A DNA stretch of 64,000 nt from a virus, in the IMG/VR virus record IMGVR_UViG_3300023184_000079, positions 1 to 64,000 of that record, one strand, 5' to 3'. Both the position numbers and the translations under genes were made by a program. The notes beneath the pieces are model-generated. The model made no database searches and was not told the DNA's origin. It saw only the letters and a program-made list of their open reading frames with translations. Positions 42,371 through 50,142 of the stretch are shown here, piece after piece (within the stretch, counting starts at the first letter, position 1; each line of letters starts with the position of its first letter).

Positions 42371-44251
42371 TCAGAACGCTCCGTTGATGATCCGTGCAAG
42401 CAAGCCTACCAGAATCGACTCGTCCTCGTCCACTTCACGACCGTCGATAGCAGCGGAGATAATCTGGTTTTTACGATCCAGCAAGGCGGCAAGAGTCTCA
42501 TCTACCGTGTCCTCTGCCATGAGGTAGTAGCAGGTGACGGGATTCTGCTGACCGCTGCGGTGGCAGCGATCCTCCGCCTGATGGTGGCGCACGGGAGACC
42601 ATGCCAACTCCGCAAAGGCGACGTTAGAGCAAACATCCTGCCAGCCGTCAATACCCTCGGCAGCCGCGTCAATGTTCGCCACAACCAGCCGCACGTTGTC
42701 GTCATTGATAAATGCGTCAATCGCTTTCTGACGCTTCTCGGCACTCATGCCGCCGTAAATCTTGACAGCCTTGTCACCGAACTCGTCCATGAGACGATTG
42801 ACCGTTCGGCGATGGATGCAGTAAATCAGCAACTTCTCATTATCGTTGGTCATAAAATCGCGCACCCAATCAACGATGCCGCTCATCTTCCCATCAACAC
42901 AGGTCTGGCGCAACGCACCCAGCCGCACCAGAGCCTCTGCCTTTTCGGCACGAAACATCCGCTCCGCAATGGCGTAGCCACGACGCTCCGCACGAAGGGA
43001 CGGCGGCATCGAAGCCAACTCAGATTGCAAGCCAGAGTCACGAGCGACCCGATCTTCAACCCAATAGCGCAAGTCGCGCATGATGTTGTCATAGTCACCA
43101 CGATTGGTGATTTTCAGGGGCAGGCTAATGCGCTCCTTCGGCGGCAGTTCGCCCATGATCTCGTCCTTTGTGCGACGGATGACGATGCCGTACTCGCGCA
43201 ACTTCTGCGACAACTCAAACAGATTGCTAGATCCGCTGATGTCCCAGCCGTACCCGTTGTGGACGGGGCGGCAGTACCGCTCCATAAAATACCACTTATT
43301 GCGACCCTGTAGGAAGTCGTCAAAGCGACCCAACACCTGTAGTTGCGAAACGATTTCAGCAGGACGGTTCACCATTGGCGTGCCGGACAAGGCGATGCGG
43401 AAATCCACGCGCGCAGCAAGGTTGAGAAGAGTCTTGGTGCGCTTCGCCTTTGGGTTCTTGATGAAGTGCGCTTCGTCGATAATGACGCTCTTGTAATCGA
43501 ACACAGAGAGATGTCCATCTTTGACCGTGGTCAGCGGCGACCACGCCTCCACGATGTCGTAGTTCATCACAACGACATCGGTGTCAGCCGGAATAATGTT
43601 CTTGGCGCTGGCAATATGGGCGGGAGCATTTTCGGTATTTTTCTTGCCGCTAGCGACGTACACCTTGAGGTCGGGGAAGAAGCGATTGATCTGGCGCTCC
43701 CATCCCAACTTGACCGACGCAGGGCAAACAACAGCCACCGGCAGCCGGTCTGCAACGACACACGCAGCCATTGCCGAAAGCGTTTTGCCCGTGCCCATGT
43801 CGTCAGCAATGTAGACCTTGCGGTTCTCTAACGCCCAATGCACAGCGGCACGTTGATAGCCGCGCAGGTCGCCTACAAGCCCCGGCACGTTTACCGGCGG
43901 TGCGTCAGCAGCAGAAGCCTTCTCACGGTTGTTGGCGTGGCGCACAGGAGCATCATCGTGGCGCTTCTTGACCTCAGAGAGCAGCGCCTTGGCGTCCTTC
44001 GACATCTCTAGGTCGTAGTCCCGAATCAGACGAGACAGGTTGTCGATGATGCGCGGCTCTGCAGGCACCGTCCAAGCCCCGACGTTCTCACCCTTATAGG
44101 GGAAATACTTTGGATGAAACTTGACGCGGGCGTCCTGCGTGCGGAGAACGCGCAGGCAACCAACGATGAGGTCAAACTCATTGCGGTCAAGATCATGGAT
44201 TGCTACTCCGAAACCGGAGCCGTCCTTTAGTGCGCCTACATACTTCAACAA
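42371..44251 (-). CDS. SNF2-family DNA helicase/translocase
   Basis: 626 residues from TTG 44251 (GAAAGG upstream). RecA-like core 1: Walker A DDMGTGKT (150-157), motif II DEAH (259-262) and 'SGTPMVNRP'. Core 2 ends with 'SPVRHHQAEDRCHRSGQ', the SNF2 motif VI. The N-terminal 110 residues are a small accessory domain. The architecture resembles SMARCAL1/HARP-type annealing helicases of phages. It probably remodels replication forks or recombination intermediates. It has its own promoter of the local type. Confidence 0.92.
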   Translation of the reverse strand: MLKYVGALKDGSGFGVAIHDLDRNEFDLIVGCLRVLRTQDARVKFHPKYFPYKGENVGAWTVPAEPRIIDNLSRLIRDYDLEMSKDAKALLSEVKKRHDDAPVRHANNREKASAADAPPVNVPGLVGDLRGYQRAAVHWALENRKVYIADDMGTGKTLSAMAACVVADRLPVAVVCPASVKLGWERQINRFFPDLKVYVASGKKNTENAPAHIASAKNIIPADTDVVVMNYDIVEAWSPLTTVKDGHLSVFDYKSVIIDEAHFIKNPKAKRTKTLLNLAARVDFRIALSGTPMVNRPAEIVSQLQVLGRFDDFLQGRNKWYFMERYCRPVHNGYGWDISGSSNLFELSQKLREYGIVIRRTKDEIMGELPPKERISLPLKITNRGDYDNIMRDLRYWVEDRVARDSGLQSELASMPPSLRAERRGYAIAERMFRAEKAEALVRLGALRQTCVDGKMSGIVDWVRDFMTNDNEKLLIYCIHRRTVNRLMDEFGDKAVKIYGGMSAEKRQKAIDAFINDDNVRLVVANIDAAAEGIDGWQDVCSNVAFAELAWSPVRHHQAEDRCHRSGQQNPVTCYYLMAEDTVDETLAALLDRKNQIISAAIDGREVDEDESILVGLLARIINGAF

Positions 44252-44274
44252 GATGTTTCCTTTCTACAAATACA

Positions 44275-44303
44275 ACTCTATCACATGTTGTTGTAAAACA
44301 CAA
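44275..44303 (-). promoter_or_regulatory. Promoter of the SNF2 helicase gene
   Basis: -35 TTGTGT (44298-44303), 17-bp spacer, -10 TAGAGT (44275-44280); the conserved upstream box AAACACAATC lies just before it. Unlike most local promoters it has a leader with an SD. Confidence 0.55.
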
Positions 44304-44333
44304 GTTAAGATTGTGTTTAGTAGTTATTGCGAT

Positions 44334-44570
44334 TTATTGGTTGGGGAGGTGACCGCTGCTCTCATCGCCGGGATCGCTGTTTGTGAAGAAGGGAGCAGCG
44401 GCTGTAGTTACGCAGACGACCTGCCGCTCGTACTCCACAACGTCATCTGCAACGTCGCCCGCCTCAGCAGTACGCACCAGCGTTTCGGCATCAGCCGCCG
44501 TGAATGCAGACACAAGCACAACGCACTTGGCGGTTGCCGTGTATATGACCTCAAATGTTTGGAGTTTCAT
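44334..44570 (-). CDS. Small protein, unknown
   Basis: 78 residues; N-terminal beta-alpha-beta-like segment (FEVIYTATAKCVVLVSAFTA) then a Ser/Pro/Asp-rich tail. Overlaps the upstream gene by 20 bases. Confidence 0.45.
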   Translation of the reverse strand: MKLQTFEVIYTATAKCVVLVSAFTAADAETLVRTAEAGDVADDVVEYERQVVCVTTAAAPFFTNSDPGDESSGHLPNQ

Positions 44571-45054
44571 TATTCTTCTTCTCCATTACGGCAATACAAA
44601 AGTTATTCCAGTTGCCAAACTTACGATAGATTGTTGTAAACACTGGGTGGTCGTTATTGGCGCTGTGCCAATCAGAACTTTTCGGGAGCCTGCCATGTGT
44701 TTGCTCCCAGCAAATCGCTGCGTAAATACATTTGCTAATCGGCCACTTGGTCTTGGCGCGTGCTGCGGCAGCGAGAGAGAGCGTAGAGTCTTTGACCACA
44801 CCATAACGAACAAGCGTGCTGCGAGAAGTGCCAAGAGCACTTTCGATTGTCTCCCAAGTAATCTCAGGATTCTCCAAAATCATTCTGTTTGCGTCAGCAA
44901 CAAGCATACCGATGCGAGCACCTTTATACTCGGTCCCAATAATCTGCCGTACTCGCTCACGACTGATCTGAAACATTCCGCCAATGTCGGCAAGTGTCGC
45001 CCCATCTGCGCGAAGCGCAAGCATTACCTCTACACGAGAATCGTTTGTTGTCAT
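44551..45054 (-). CDS. Sigma-region-4-like HTH fused to homing-type repeat
   Basis: 167 residues from ATG 45054 (AGGAG 8 nt upstream). Residues 8-40 form a helix-turn-helix like sigma region 4 or terminase-type HTH (GATLADIGGMFQISRERVRQ). A second HTH-like segment follows (TWETIESALGTSRSTLVRYG). The C-terminus carries a homing-nuclease-associated repeat (WPISKCIYAAICWEQTHGRL ... FTTIYRKFGNWNNF) like gene 35815. Probably a DNA-binding regulator. Confidence 0.6.
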   Translation of the reverse strand: MTTNDSRVEVMLALRADGATLADIGGMFQISRERVRQIIGTEYKGARIGMLVADANRMILENPEITWETIESALGTSRSTLVRYGVVKDSTLSLAAAARAKTKWPISKCIYAAICWEQTHGRLPKSSDWHSANNDHPVFTTIYRKFGNWNNFCIAVMEKKNNETPNI

Positions 45055-45065
45055 ATCATATACTC

Positions 45066-45311
45066 CTAAAATGGATTGCTGGATTTGGTGGCGACGGTGC
45101 TGGTAATGATCGCTTGAAAGCATTCAGGATGAAAGGCTGGCGGACGACCACGACGGTGCGAACGGGGTATGGGCAGATTGCAACGCTGACAATCTTGCTC
45201 ATAAAACTTGGGCTTGCTCCCTGCACAGGGCAAGCACCGCTTGCGCGGACGACCCTTCTTGCCCGTTGCCGGGATGACGGTGCCGCACGATATGCACTGG
45301 CTAATAGACAT
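45066..45311 (-). CDS. Small zinc-ribbon protein with AT-hook-like motif
   Basis: 81 residues from ATG 45311: CISCG...GKKGRPRKRCLPC, a cysteine-pair module with a GRPRK hook, then a second CQRCNLP...RRGRPPAFHPECF. The same layout occurs at the N-terminus of the zincin at 51254. The start overlaps the previous stop by 11 bases (ATGTCTATTAG). Likely nucleic-acid binding. Confidence 0.55.
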   Translation of the reverse strand: MSISQCISCGTVIPATGKKGRPRKRCLPCAGSKPKFYEQDCQRCNLPIPRSHRRGRPPAFHPECFQAIITSTVATKSSNPF

Positions 45312-45480
45312 GTAAAGAAACAACCTCCAAAGTGATTGCCGATCCAATAATAATACCAGAAATAAGCGAAATGATTATTTTGACTTTCATGTTACCGATT
45401 CGGATTTCGCATCGACGATTGCCGTTGTCAAGCCCGGAAAGGTATCCGCGAAGGTAACTATTACGATTGTACATCATTAC
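45301..45480 (-). CDS. Small membrane protein
   Basis: 59 residues from ATG 45480 (GGGAG upstream; a second ATG follows directly). One transmembrane helix (VKIIISLISGIIIGSAITLE) near the C-terminus after a basic, probably cytoplasmic N-terminus. Longer in-frame starts would overlap the upstream gene entirely. Confidence 0.5.
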   Translation of the reverse strand, partial: VMMYNRNSYLRGYLSGLDNGNRRCEIRIGNMKVKIIISLISGIIIGSAITLEVVSLHVY

Positions 45481-45490
45481 TCCCTGTTTG

Positions 45491-45949
45491 TCAAATCGGT
45501 TCTTGAGAAGGATAGCCGTCAATGCTGGGGTACAGCCAAAAAGAAATGGTGCCGCCGTAAAACGACATGTCATAACGCACCCCGCCAATAACGTCATGCT
45601 CAGGCATCGTGCTAACTTGTCCCATTGCAGAGAGGCATCTTTCTTTGTCAATGCCACGGAGTTCAGAAAAACTTTCAATCTGTTTATATAATGTATTGAT
45701 GGCGTTTTCTCGTGAATCGCATAGAATCGGATCGCCGTCATAGACACCATTCACGTTTGTCCCGACAATAAACTTGCCATGAATACGGACATGGTACAGA
45801 CCCCATTCTTCCTCGTTGTAAAGACCACTAATCAGACGTAGGCAGTCCTCAATAAGAGGGGTGTCTACCGTAATGCTAGTGAGCCGAAGCGAGTCCAGAG
45901 CCGCACAGAGCGTGTGTGCTTGTGCAATACCAATCTCTACCGATCTCAT
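45491..45949 (-). CDS. Unknown protein
   Basis: 152 residues, mixed alpha/beta (WGLYHVRIHGKFIVGTNVNG). ATGA-type overlap with the membrane protein upstream. No family recognised. Confidence 0.5.
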   Translation of the reverse strand: MRSVEIGIAQAHTLCAALDSLRLTSITVDTPLIEDCLRLISGLYNEEEWGLYHVRIHGKFIVGTNVNGVYDGDPILCDSRENAINTLYKQIESFSELRGIDKERCLSAMGQVSTMPEHDVIGGVRYDMSFYGGTISFWLYPSIDGYPSQEPI

Positions 45950-46164
45950 CGCGCGTCCTTTTTAGTCAGCGGAGCCTTGCGAATGTTATTGACCGTAATC
46001 ACCAGTAGAGCGGCAACGATGCAGCCTACGCTGGTACCGATAACTGCATCAAACTTGCTGCCCGCCATGTAAACCTCAGTCACAGCGCACATCTCAACAA
46101 GTACGAACATCGTCAATGCGATTAGGTATGTGACGATTTTTTCATTTGCGGTCATGGTGGTCAT
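45946..46164 (-). CDS. Small two-helix membrane protein
   Basis: 72 residues from ATG 46164 (ATGA overlap with the previous stop). Two transmembrane helices (IVTYLIALTMFVLVEMCAV and AVIGTSVGCIVAALLVITV) with a basic C-terminus (KKDAR). The topology would fit a holin, but it lies 5 kb from the muralytic genes and other roles are equally possible. Confidence 0.55.
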   Translation of the reverse strand: MTTMTANEKIVTYLIALTMFVLVEMCAVTEVYMAGSKFDAVIGTSVGCIVAALLVITVNNIRKAPLTKKDAR

Positions 46165-46355
46165 GCTACCACCACCCAATCCATCGTCGTGCGGAGCAGG
46201 TTGTTGTAGTCGCCAGACATTGCTTCCTTCATGTAGGAATCAACCTCTGCCTTGTCTGCGCCAGCAGCCTTCAGAGCCTTGCTGACGGTGCCAAGGATGC
46301 CAAACGCATTTCCGTCCTTGCCGATCAGACTCACGGTGATGTCATACTTCGCCAT
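46161..46355 (-). CDS. Conserved small phage protein
   Basis: 64 residues (KYDITVSLIGKDGNAFGILG ... SGDYNNLLRTTMDWV). The pattern 'V.L.G.DGNAF.ILG.V..AL..AG...E...Y..EA.SGDY..LL.T...WV' is familiar from many phage and plasmid proteins of unknown function. Confidence 0.6.
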   Translation of the reverse strand: MAKYDITVSLIGKDGNAFGILGTVSKALKAAGADKAEVDSYMKEAMSGDYNNLLRTTMDWVVVA

Positions 46356-46488
46356 TTACTTCTTCTCCTTTGGGGTTTTCTTTTGGGGTTTTCTTAGGCT
46401 TAGGAATACTCTTACCACTAGCAGAATCTTCCATACGAATACCATACTTCGCAAGGATTTGCTCAACCGTGAGGCGGTCGTCAGTCAC
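46342..46488 (-). CDS. Small basic/acidic protein, unknown
   Basis: 48 residues from GTG 46488, overlapping the previous stop (GTGA). Starts MTDDRLTVEQILAKYGIRME, a small HTH-like helix pair, followed by a Lys/Pro tail. The stop lies inside the next gene's start. Confidence 0.5.
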   Translation of the reverse strand: MTDDRLTVEQILAKYGIRMEDSASGKSIPKPKKTPKENPKGEEVNGEV

Positions 46489-46730
46489 AGGTACGTCCCC
46501 CTGAGCGGTCCCCAGTTAGAGGGGCGTCGGCTGGGGTTTGCCGGTTCGATGTCCATTTTCTCAATCTCAACGATGCAGTCACACTTGGAACACACGAGAG
46601 ACTGCGGGGAAGGCGTACCGTCGTGGCACACCCAATCTTCCTCACGGGTGATGGGGTCGTCGTGCCGGGTGGCACAGGTCACGCAGTACGTTTCGTCGTC
46701 CTGCCGGTATGCAATGGGGTCTGTTTCCAT
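46485..46730 (-). CDS. Small zinc-finger protein
   Basis: 81 residues from ATG 46730 (the longer frame starts upstream of the promoter). Cysteine pairs CVTC...CHDG...CSKCDC suggest one or two zinc sites. The promoter places the start site almost at the ATG. Confidence 0.5.
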   Translation of the reverse strand: METDPIAYRQDDETYCVTCATRHDDPITREEDWVCHDGTPSPQSLVCSKCDCIVEIEKMDIEPANPSRRPSNWGPLRGTYL

Positions 46731-46737
46731 GTGATGA

Positions 46738-46766
46738 ATGATAGGATACAATGTTTAGAAAGTCAA
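46738..46766 (-). promoter_or_regulatory. Leaderless-type promoter of gene 46485
   Basis: -35 TTGACT (46761-46766), 17-bp spacer, -10 TATCAT (46738-46743); 7 nt from the -10 to ATG 46730. Conserved box AAACACAATC upstream. Confidence 0.65.
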
Positions 46767-46792
46767 ATGAAGATTGTGTTTAGATATTTATG

Positions 46793-47638
46793 CTAGATAT
46801 CTTTGATGCCGTGAAACAGGATACCCGTCTTGACAGCGGACAAGTCACTCAACTTGTTTTCTAGCGCCGCAGCCATGCGCTCCAACGCCTCGTCGTCCAT
46901 TGTGTCCGCAGCCGTAGCCGTCGGAGCAATCGGGGCAATGAAAGCGCCACTAGCAATGAGCGTATCCAACAGCGAGCGCACGGAGTCCGTAAAGGAATCG
47001 TTATACTTTGTCATATTCAACGATCCAGTCAGTAACGCGCCGATGCGGTCAAATGTCGCCAAACGCTTTTCGGACACGGTGGGAACCGGGATAGCCGGGG
47101 ACTCGCACACCTCGTCCTCGTAGTACAGGGTAGACAGAAGCAGCCGACCGTCGCGCTGGCGCAGCGCAATCGTGTGCTGCCGCTGCCGGTAGACGAACGA
47201 ACCCACGGCGATTCGGTCGCCAACGAGAGCGCAAATCTCTGCATAGCGAGCGGGAGCCTCTTTGCCTGCTTTTGCTTTCTTGTCTACACCCACAAAGTAG
47301 GTGTCCTCAAACCAGATCGGGTCAATCTTGTCCACGAAATCTGTCAAGATGATGGTCTTGCAAGCCTCGGGCATGAGGCTGTCAATCGCATCGTCGGGGA
47401 CGTGAATAAACACGCCCTCATTCACCTCGTAGCCCTTGCGGAGATCCGCCAACTCAACATTGTTGTCGTCGCTGTCCACGCGGCGTTGCGCGATGGGGAA
47501 GCCATTGGGAGCAATCTGGCGGAAGGAGATGTTGTGCGACTCCCGCGCCTTGTAGAGGCTCACGGGCGCGTCCACGGCAATCGCCACATCATCGCCCTCG
47601 TAATCAAAAGAAATCGTTCCTGTCCAGATGCTACGCAT
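46793..47638 (-). CDS. ku: Ku-like DNA end-binding protein
   Basis: 281 residues from ATG 47638. The N-terminus MRSIWTGTISF and 'APVSLYKARESHNISFRQI' are the typical bacterial Ku opening. 'ADLRKGYEVNEGVFIHVPDD' and 'PIWFEDTYFVG' follow the Ku core. Bacterial Ku binds double-strand ends and recruits LigD. Mycobacteriophages Omega and Corndog carry Ku that helps circularise their genomes. No LigD is in the window, so host ligase is the probable partner. The C-terminal about 80 residues are Ala/Thr-rich with a helical end, divergent from Ku. Confidence 0.88.
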   Translation of the reverse strand: MRSIWTGTISFDYEGDDVAIAVDAPVSLYKARESHNISFRQIAPNGFPIAQRRVDSDDNNVELADLRKGYEVNEGVFIHVPDDAIDSLMPEACKTIILTDFVDKIDPIWFEDTYFVGVDKKAKAGKEAPARYAEICALVGDRIAVGSFVYRQRQHTIALRQRDGRLLLSTLYYEDEVCESPAIPVPTVSEKRLATFDRIGALLTGSLNMTKYNDSFTDSVRSLLDTLIASGAFIAPIAPTATAADTMDDEALERMAAALENKLSDLSAVKTGILFHGIKDI

Positions 47639-47921
47639 TGGTGGCCTCATTGTCGTCGTAGTTGTCGGCGTGGTCCCGATTGCCGATGTACTCACACGTC
47701 ATATGCAGGCGCAAAATCGTGCCGTCGTAGTAGGTCAGGGTCAGACTGCCAAGGCTGATGTCGGCATTCGCAACGTGCCCGTCGTATCCCACGGTCTCGC
47801 CTTTGCGTACCCACTCCGCGTAGTCGCGGAGGATCTCCTCCGGCGTGTTGTTGTGAATCACCAGCATCTCCTGAGTTTCGTCGTACTCGCGGTCGTTGGC
47901 TTCGTAGTGGTCGGTTGTCAT
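47631..47921 (-). CDS. Unknown acidic protein
   Basis: 96 residues from ATG 47921, which lies 6 nt past the -10 box. Acidic (MTTDHYEANDREYDETQ), ending in a Asp/Asn-rich tail that overlaps the Ku start. Confidence 0.5.
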   Translation of the reverse strand: MTTDHYEANDREYDETQEMLVIHNNTPEEILRDYAEWVRKGETVGYDGHVANADISLGSLTLTYYDGTILRLHMTCEYIGNRDHADNYDDNEATNA

Positions 47922-47927
47922 ATAAGT

Positions 47928-47955
47928 ATTATACACACGGGTGGTCAGATTGCAA
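47928..47955 (-). promoter_or_regulatory. Leaderless-type promoter of the 47.9 kb gene and Ku
   Basis: -35 TTGCAA (47950-47955), 16-bp spacer, -10 TATAAT (47928-47933); 6 nt to ATG 47921. Confidence 0.7.
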
Positions 47956-47990
47956 GTTGTGTTTGCGTTTAGTTATTTACACAATATAAA

Positions 47991-48065
47991 TGGGGAAGCC
48001 CGGAATCGAACCGGGGCGCCAACAGCGTCAAGCCTGTTGTGTCGCTACCCTACGACCACCTCCCC
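47991..48065 (-). tRNA. tRNA-like gene with 8-nt anticodon loop
   Basis: 75-nt cloverleaf on the minus strand: acceptor GGGGAGG/CTTCCCC with discriminator A, D-arm GTCG/CGAC, T-arm CCCGG-TTCGATT-CCGGG. The anticodon arm is abnormal: a 6-bp stem CAACAG/CTGTTG encloses an 8-nt loop GCTTGACG. Candidate anticodons depend on alignment (UUG, UGA or GAC), so the amino acid cannot be assigned. Eight-base loops are known from frameshift-suppressor tRNAs. Confidence 0.7.
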
Positions 48066-48244
48066 TAAAGGGTTTTCCGCCAGAAAGGTAAGAGCATCGG
48101 AGGTCAAGTCAGCCAATGCTTTTTGCTCTCTATTACGAAGCCACCGGAGATCAAACCCGGTTTCTTCTTTTTGACCGTGAGCCTTTTCGAAATCTGTCTC
48201 TTGGTGACGGAAATCGCGTAACTCAACGTGGTGGAAAGGTTTGT

Positions 48245-48571
48245 TTAGTCGTCTCTGCTGACCTTCCGCGCCTCCACAGCGAGCAGCACCTCGTAGACCT
48301 CGCCGTCGGCAATGATGTCTCGCTCGTCGTCAGTCAGGTCGCTTTCGCAGACGATGATAAGGTCGCTGCGTTTGCAGCCACCCCACGAACCATCTGGGGA
48401 AGCCCAGATAATGTTTGTCTTGTGCAGCGGACTCCTGATTTCGTCTTGGATTTCTTCCATCATATTTACGAGTCCCCAGAGAATAGACTCTTTGTCCTCA
48501 CCGATGATTGTGATGAGCAACTCCAACTGCTCAGAGAGCATTTGGCTATCAATACTGGTCTTGTCAATCAT
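48245..48571 (-). CDS. Unknown protein
   Basis: 108 residues, helical N-terminus (LSEQLELLITIIGEDKESIL) and a beta-containing C-terminus (SDLIIVCESDLTDDERDIIA). The leader has AAGGAG, in contrast to the leaderless neighbours. Confidence 0.5.
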   Translation of the reverse strand: MIDKTSIDSQMLSEQLELLITIIGEDKESILWGLVNMMEEIQDEIRSPLHKTNIIWASPDGSWGGCKRSDLIIVCESDLTDDERDIIADGEVYEVLLAVEARKVSRDD

Positions 48572-48595
48572 GCAGCGGACTCCTTGTGTATTTAT

Positions 48596-48624
48596 AGACT
48601 AGGGCATGTTGCCCTGAATGTCAA
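48596..48624 (-). promoter_or_regulatory. Promoter of gene 48245 (with SD leader)
   Basis: -35 TTGACA (48619-48624), 17-bp spacer, -10 TAGTCT (48596-48601), the same core as the leaderless promoters but 24 nt from the ATG and with an SD between. Confidence 0.75.
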
Positions 48625-48659
48625 GTTGCGTTTGTGTTTAGATGATTTGCGGGATTTAT

Positions 48660-49214
48660 TTACATCCCGACGGCAGCCTGAGCCGCATCGATCTTTTCTT
48701 CGTACCACTTGTGGTACTTGTCGTCAAAAGTTCCCTCGTCGTCAATCACAGGGTAGTCGCTTAGAGAGATGTCGCAATGAATCTTGATCTCTCCGTTCCG
48801 GATCACCTCGCCGCCGCAGAAGCCGCAGCCTTCTTCGATGTATGCCTGCCGAAACGTAAGGTTAGGATACATTTGACTAATGCTTACGAGAGCCTCGGTC
48901 ATGGGCGACCACGCCGTAAGGTAGAAGAAGTTGGCGGACAAGGGGTTAGAGGACTCCAACAGTTGCACGTCGTAATCGCCCCACTTGGTGCCCCACAGAC
49001 GAAGCGCCGTGTCGTAGCCTGTGTCGGAGAACACGGTCATGGTGCCGTCGTCGATGGTCTTGTGAGCGTCCTTGGGTAGCGGCAGAAGGGTACGGCAAAT
49101 CTGGTACTCCTCGTCGTGGGTCGTCGGCACAGACACGGCATCCATGAAACTCTTTACGTCCTCTGCCGTGCCGTCCACCTGCAAATAGTTTGTGCAATGA
49201 TTAGGCATCGCCAT
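48660..49214 (-). CDS. YubB/Api92-like protein
   Basis: 184 residues. 'MPNHCTNYLQVDGTAEDVKSF' and 'TALRLWGTKWGDYDVQLLE' follow the YubB/Api92 pattern of phage and plasmid proteins with a ferredoxin-like fold ('MPNWC.N.L...G', 'GTKWD'). Function unknown in the family. 'EGCGFCGGE' in the C-terminal half is a possible metal site. Start at ATG 49214 or the in-frame ATG 49208. Confidence 0.7.
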   Translation of the reverse strand: MAMPNHCTNYLQVDGTAEDVKSFMDAVSVPTTHDEEYQICRTLLPLPKDAHKTIDDGTMTVFSDTGYDTALRLWGTKWGDYDVQLLESSNPLSANFFYLTAWSPMTEALVSISQMYPNLTFRQAYIEEGCGFCGGEVIRNGEIKIHCDISLSDYPVIDDEGTFDDKYHKWYEEKIDAAQAAVGM

Positions 49215-49380
49215 CCTCCTTTGGAAACGTCTGTGGAAGGTTCAGTTCCTTTTCCAGATCGCGGATTGCCTGCACCGCTTCGGGTGCCGCGCCAGCCGCG
49301 TTTTCGGGCAAACGCTTTTTCAGGCTTGCGTAGAGATTTCGCAGAATATACTCCTGCGCTTTTTTGGTCTGCATACTCAT
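49201..49380 (-). CDS. Small helical protein, unknown
   Basis: 59 residues from ATG 49380 (MSMQTKKAQEYILRNLYASL), helical throughout. ATGA overlap with the gene before it; its stop lies inside the start of the YubB-like gene. Confidence 0.5.
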   Translation of the reverse strand: MSMQTKKAQEYILRNLYASLKKRLPENAAGAAPEAVQAIRDLEKELNLPQTFPKEDGDA

Positions 49381-49574
49381 GCTTTCTCCACTTCGTGAAT
49401 AGGACAGGACTCGCTGTCATGCTGAAGCGAAAACTGCAATGTATCGTCATGGTCCATAACGTGGACCATAATCCATCCAGTACAGTCAAGGCGAGGGCGA
49501 ACCGTCACCTGCTTTTCGCTGTAGTCAATGAAAAACTTTTCACTGACTGCGTTCTCGTGAATCTGCATACTCAT
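49377..49574 (-). CDS. Small protein, unknown
   Basis: 65 residues, strand-rich (KQVTVRPRLDCTGWIMVHVM). ATGA overlaps at both ends. Its opening MSMQ is repeated in the next gene. Confidence 0.45.
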   Translation of the reverse strand: MSMQIHENAVSEKFFIDYSEKQVTVRPRLDCTGWIMVHVMDHDDTLQFSLQHDSESCPIHEVEKA

Positions 49575-49741
49575 ACTTTCTCCACTTCGATGTCATGAGA
49601 TATGGCAGCAACATCCCAGCCGTAGTGGTCCTTGAGATAAACGTTCGCCTTGGCGATGATCTGTCCCTCGTCCATGTCCTCGGTGTCAGTCACGAAGGTG
49701 CGTAGGACGAGGTTGGAAGCGATAAACAGGACGCTGTGCAT
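49571..49741 (-). CDS. Small protein, unknown
   Basis: 56 residues from ATG 49741 with GGAG upstream: MHSVLFIASNLVLRTFVTDT, then an acidic helical part. ATGA overlap with the next gene. Confidence 0.5.
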   Translation of the reverse strand: MHSVLFIASNLVLRTFVTDTEDMDEGQIIAKANVYLKDHYGWDVAAISHDIEVEKV

Positions 49742-49819
49742 ATAGTCTCCTTTTGTTAGTTGGCGTAGACGGTGGTCGCCGTGCCGTTATGATCGACGAT
49801 GATCCAGCCGCAGCCGCCG

Positions 49820-50068
49820 TCAGTCTCGGAAGCAGCAATCGTCCCAGCGGTCGCCGTGCAAGGCTGCCGTCTCCCGGCACAGATTGCGCTGCGCCTCCCA
49901 TATCTTGCTATCGGCGGCTACGCAGTCGTCGCAACTGCACCAACCTGTCTGGTCCCCTCTGCCACCGTTCTGCAGCCCTCCCTCCTCGCAGCGGTCGATC
50001 TCTGCCGCGAGGATTGCCGCGTCAACATTCTGTTGGGCCTTGCTGATCTTGCTGATGTCGTTGCTCAT
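49820..50068 (-). CDS. Small cysteine-rich protein, unknown
   Basis: 82 residues from the leaderless ATG 50068. A helical N-terminus is followed by CEEGG...CSCDDC and a terminal CCFRD: probably metal-binding. The 78 bp before the next gene hold a 27-codon open stretch without a normal start. Confidence 0.5.
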   Translation of the reverse strand: MSNDISKISKAQQNVDAAILAAEIDRCEEGGLQNGGRGDQTGWCSCDDCVAADSKIWEAQRNLCRETAALHGDRWDDCCFRD

Positions 50069-50074
50069 GTCAGT

Positions 50075-50103
50075 AGACTACTACCTTTCGGGTCAGATGT
50101 CAA
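50075..50103 (-). promoter_or_regulatory. Leaderless promoter of gene 49820
   Basis: TTGACA (50098-50103), N17, TAGTCT (50075-50080), 6 nt to ATG. Confidence 0.85.
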
Positions 50104-50142
50104 GTTGAGATTGTGTTTAGTGATTTTTGCAGTTTTTTGGAT

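Noticed and set aside
42560-43831. Long plus-strand frames (up to 250 codons) across the helicase gene
   Set aside because: Antisense shadows of the SNF2 gene; composition is an artefact of its codon use.
45946-46164. Holin assignment for the two-helix membrane protein
   Set aside because: Topology fits, but it is far from the muralytic genes and has no specific motif.
48067-48244. Minus-strand open stretch running into the odd tRNA gene
   Set aside because: No ATG, GTG or TTG at a plausible place near its beginning; may be chance or a remnant.
48116-48787. 223-codon plus-strand frame
   Set aside because: Opposite to well-supported minus-strand genes and their promoters; no independent start signal.
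49742-49819. 27-codon open stretch after gene 49820
   Set aside because: Looks coding-like but has no normal start codon; could only be reached by an unproven frameshift.
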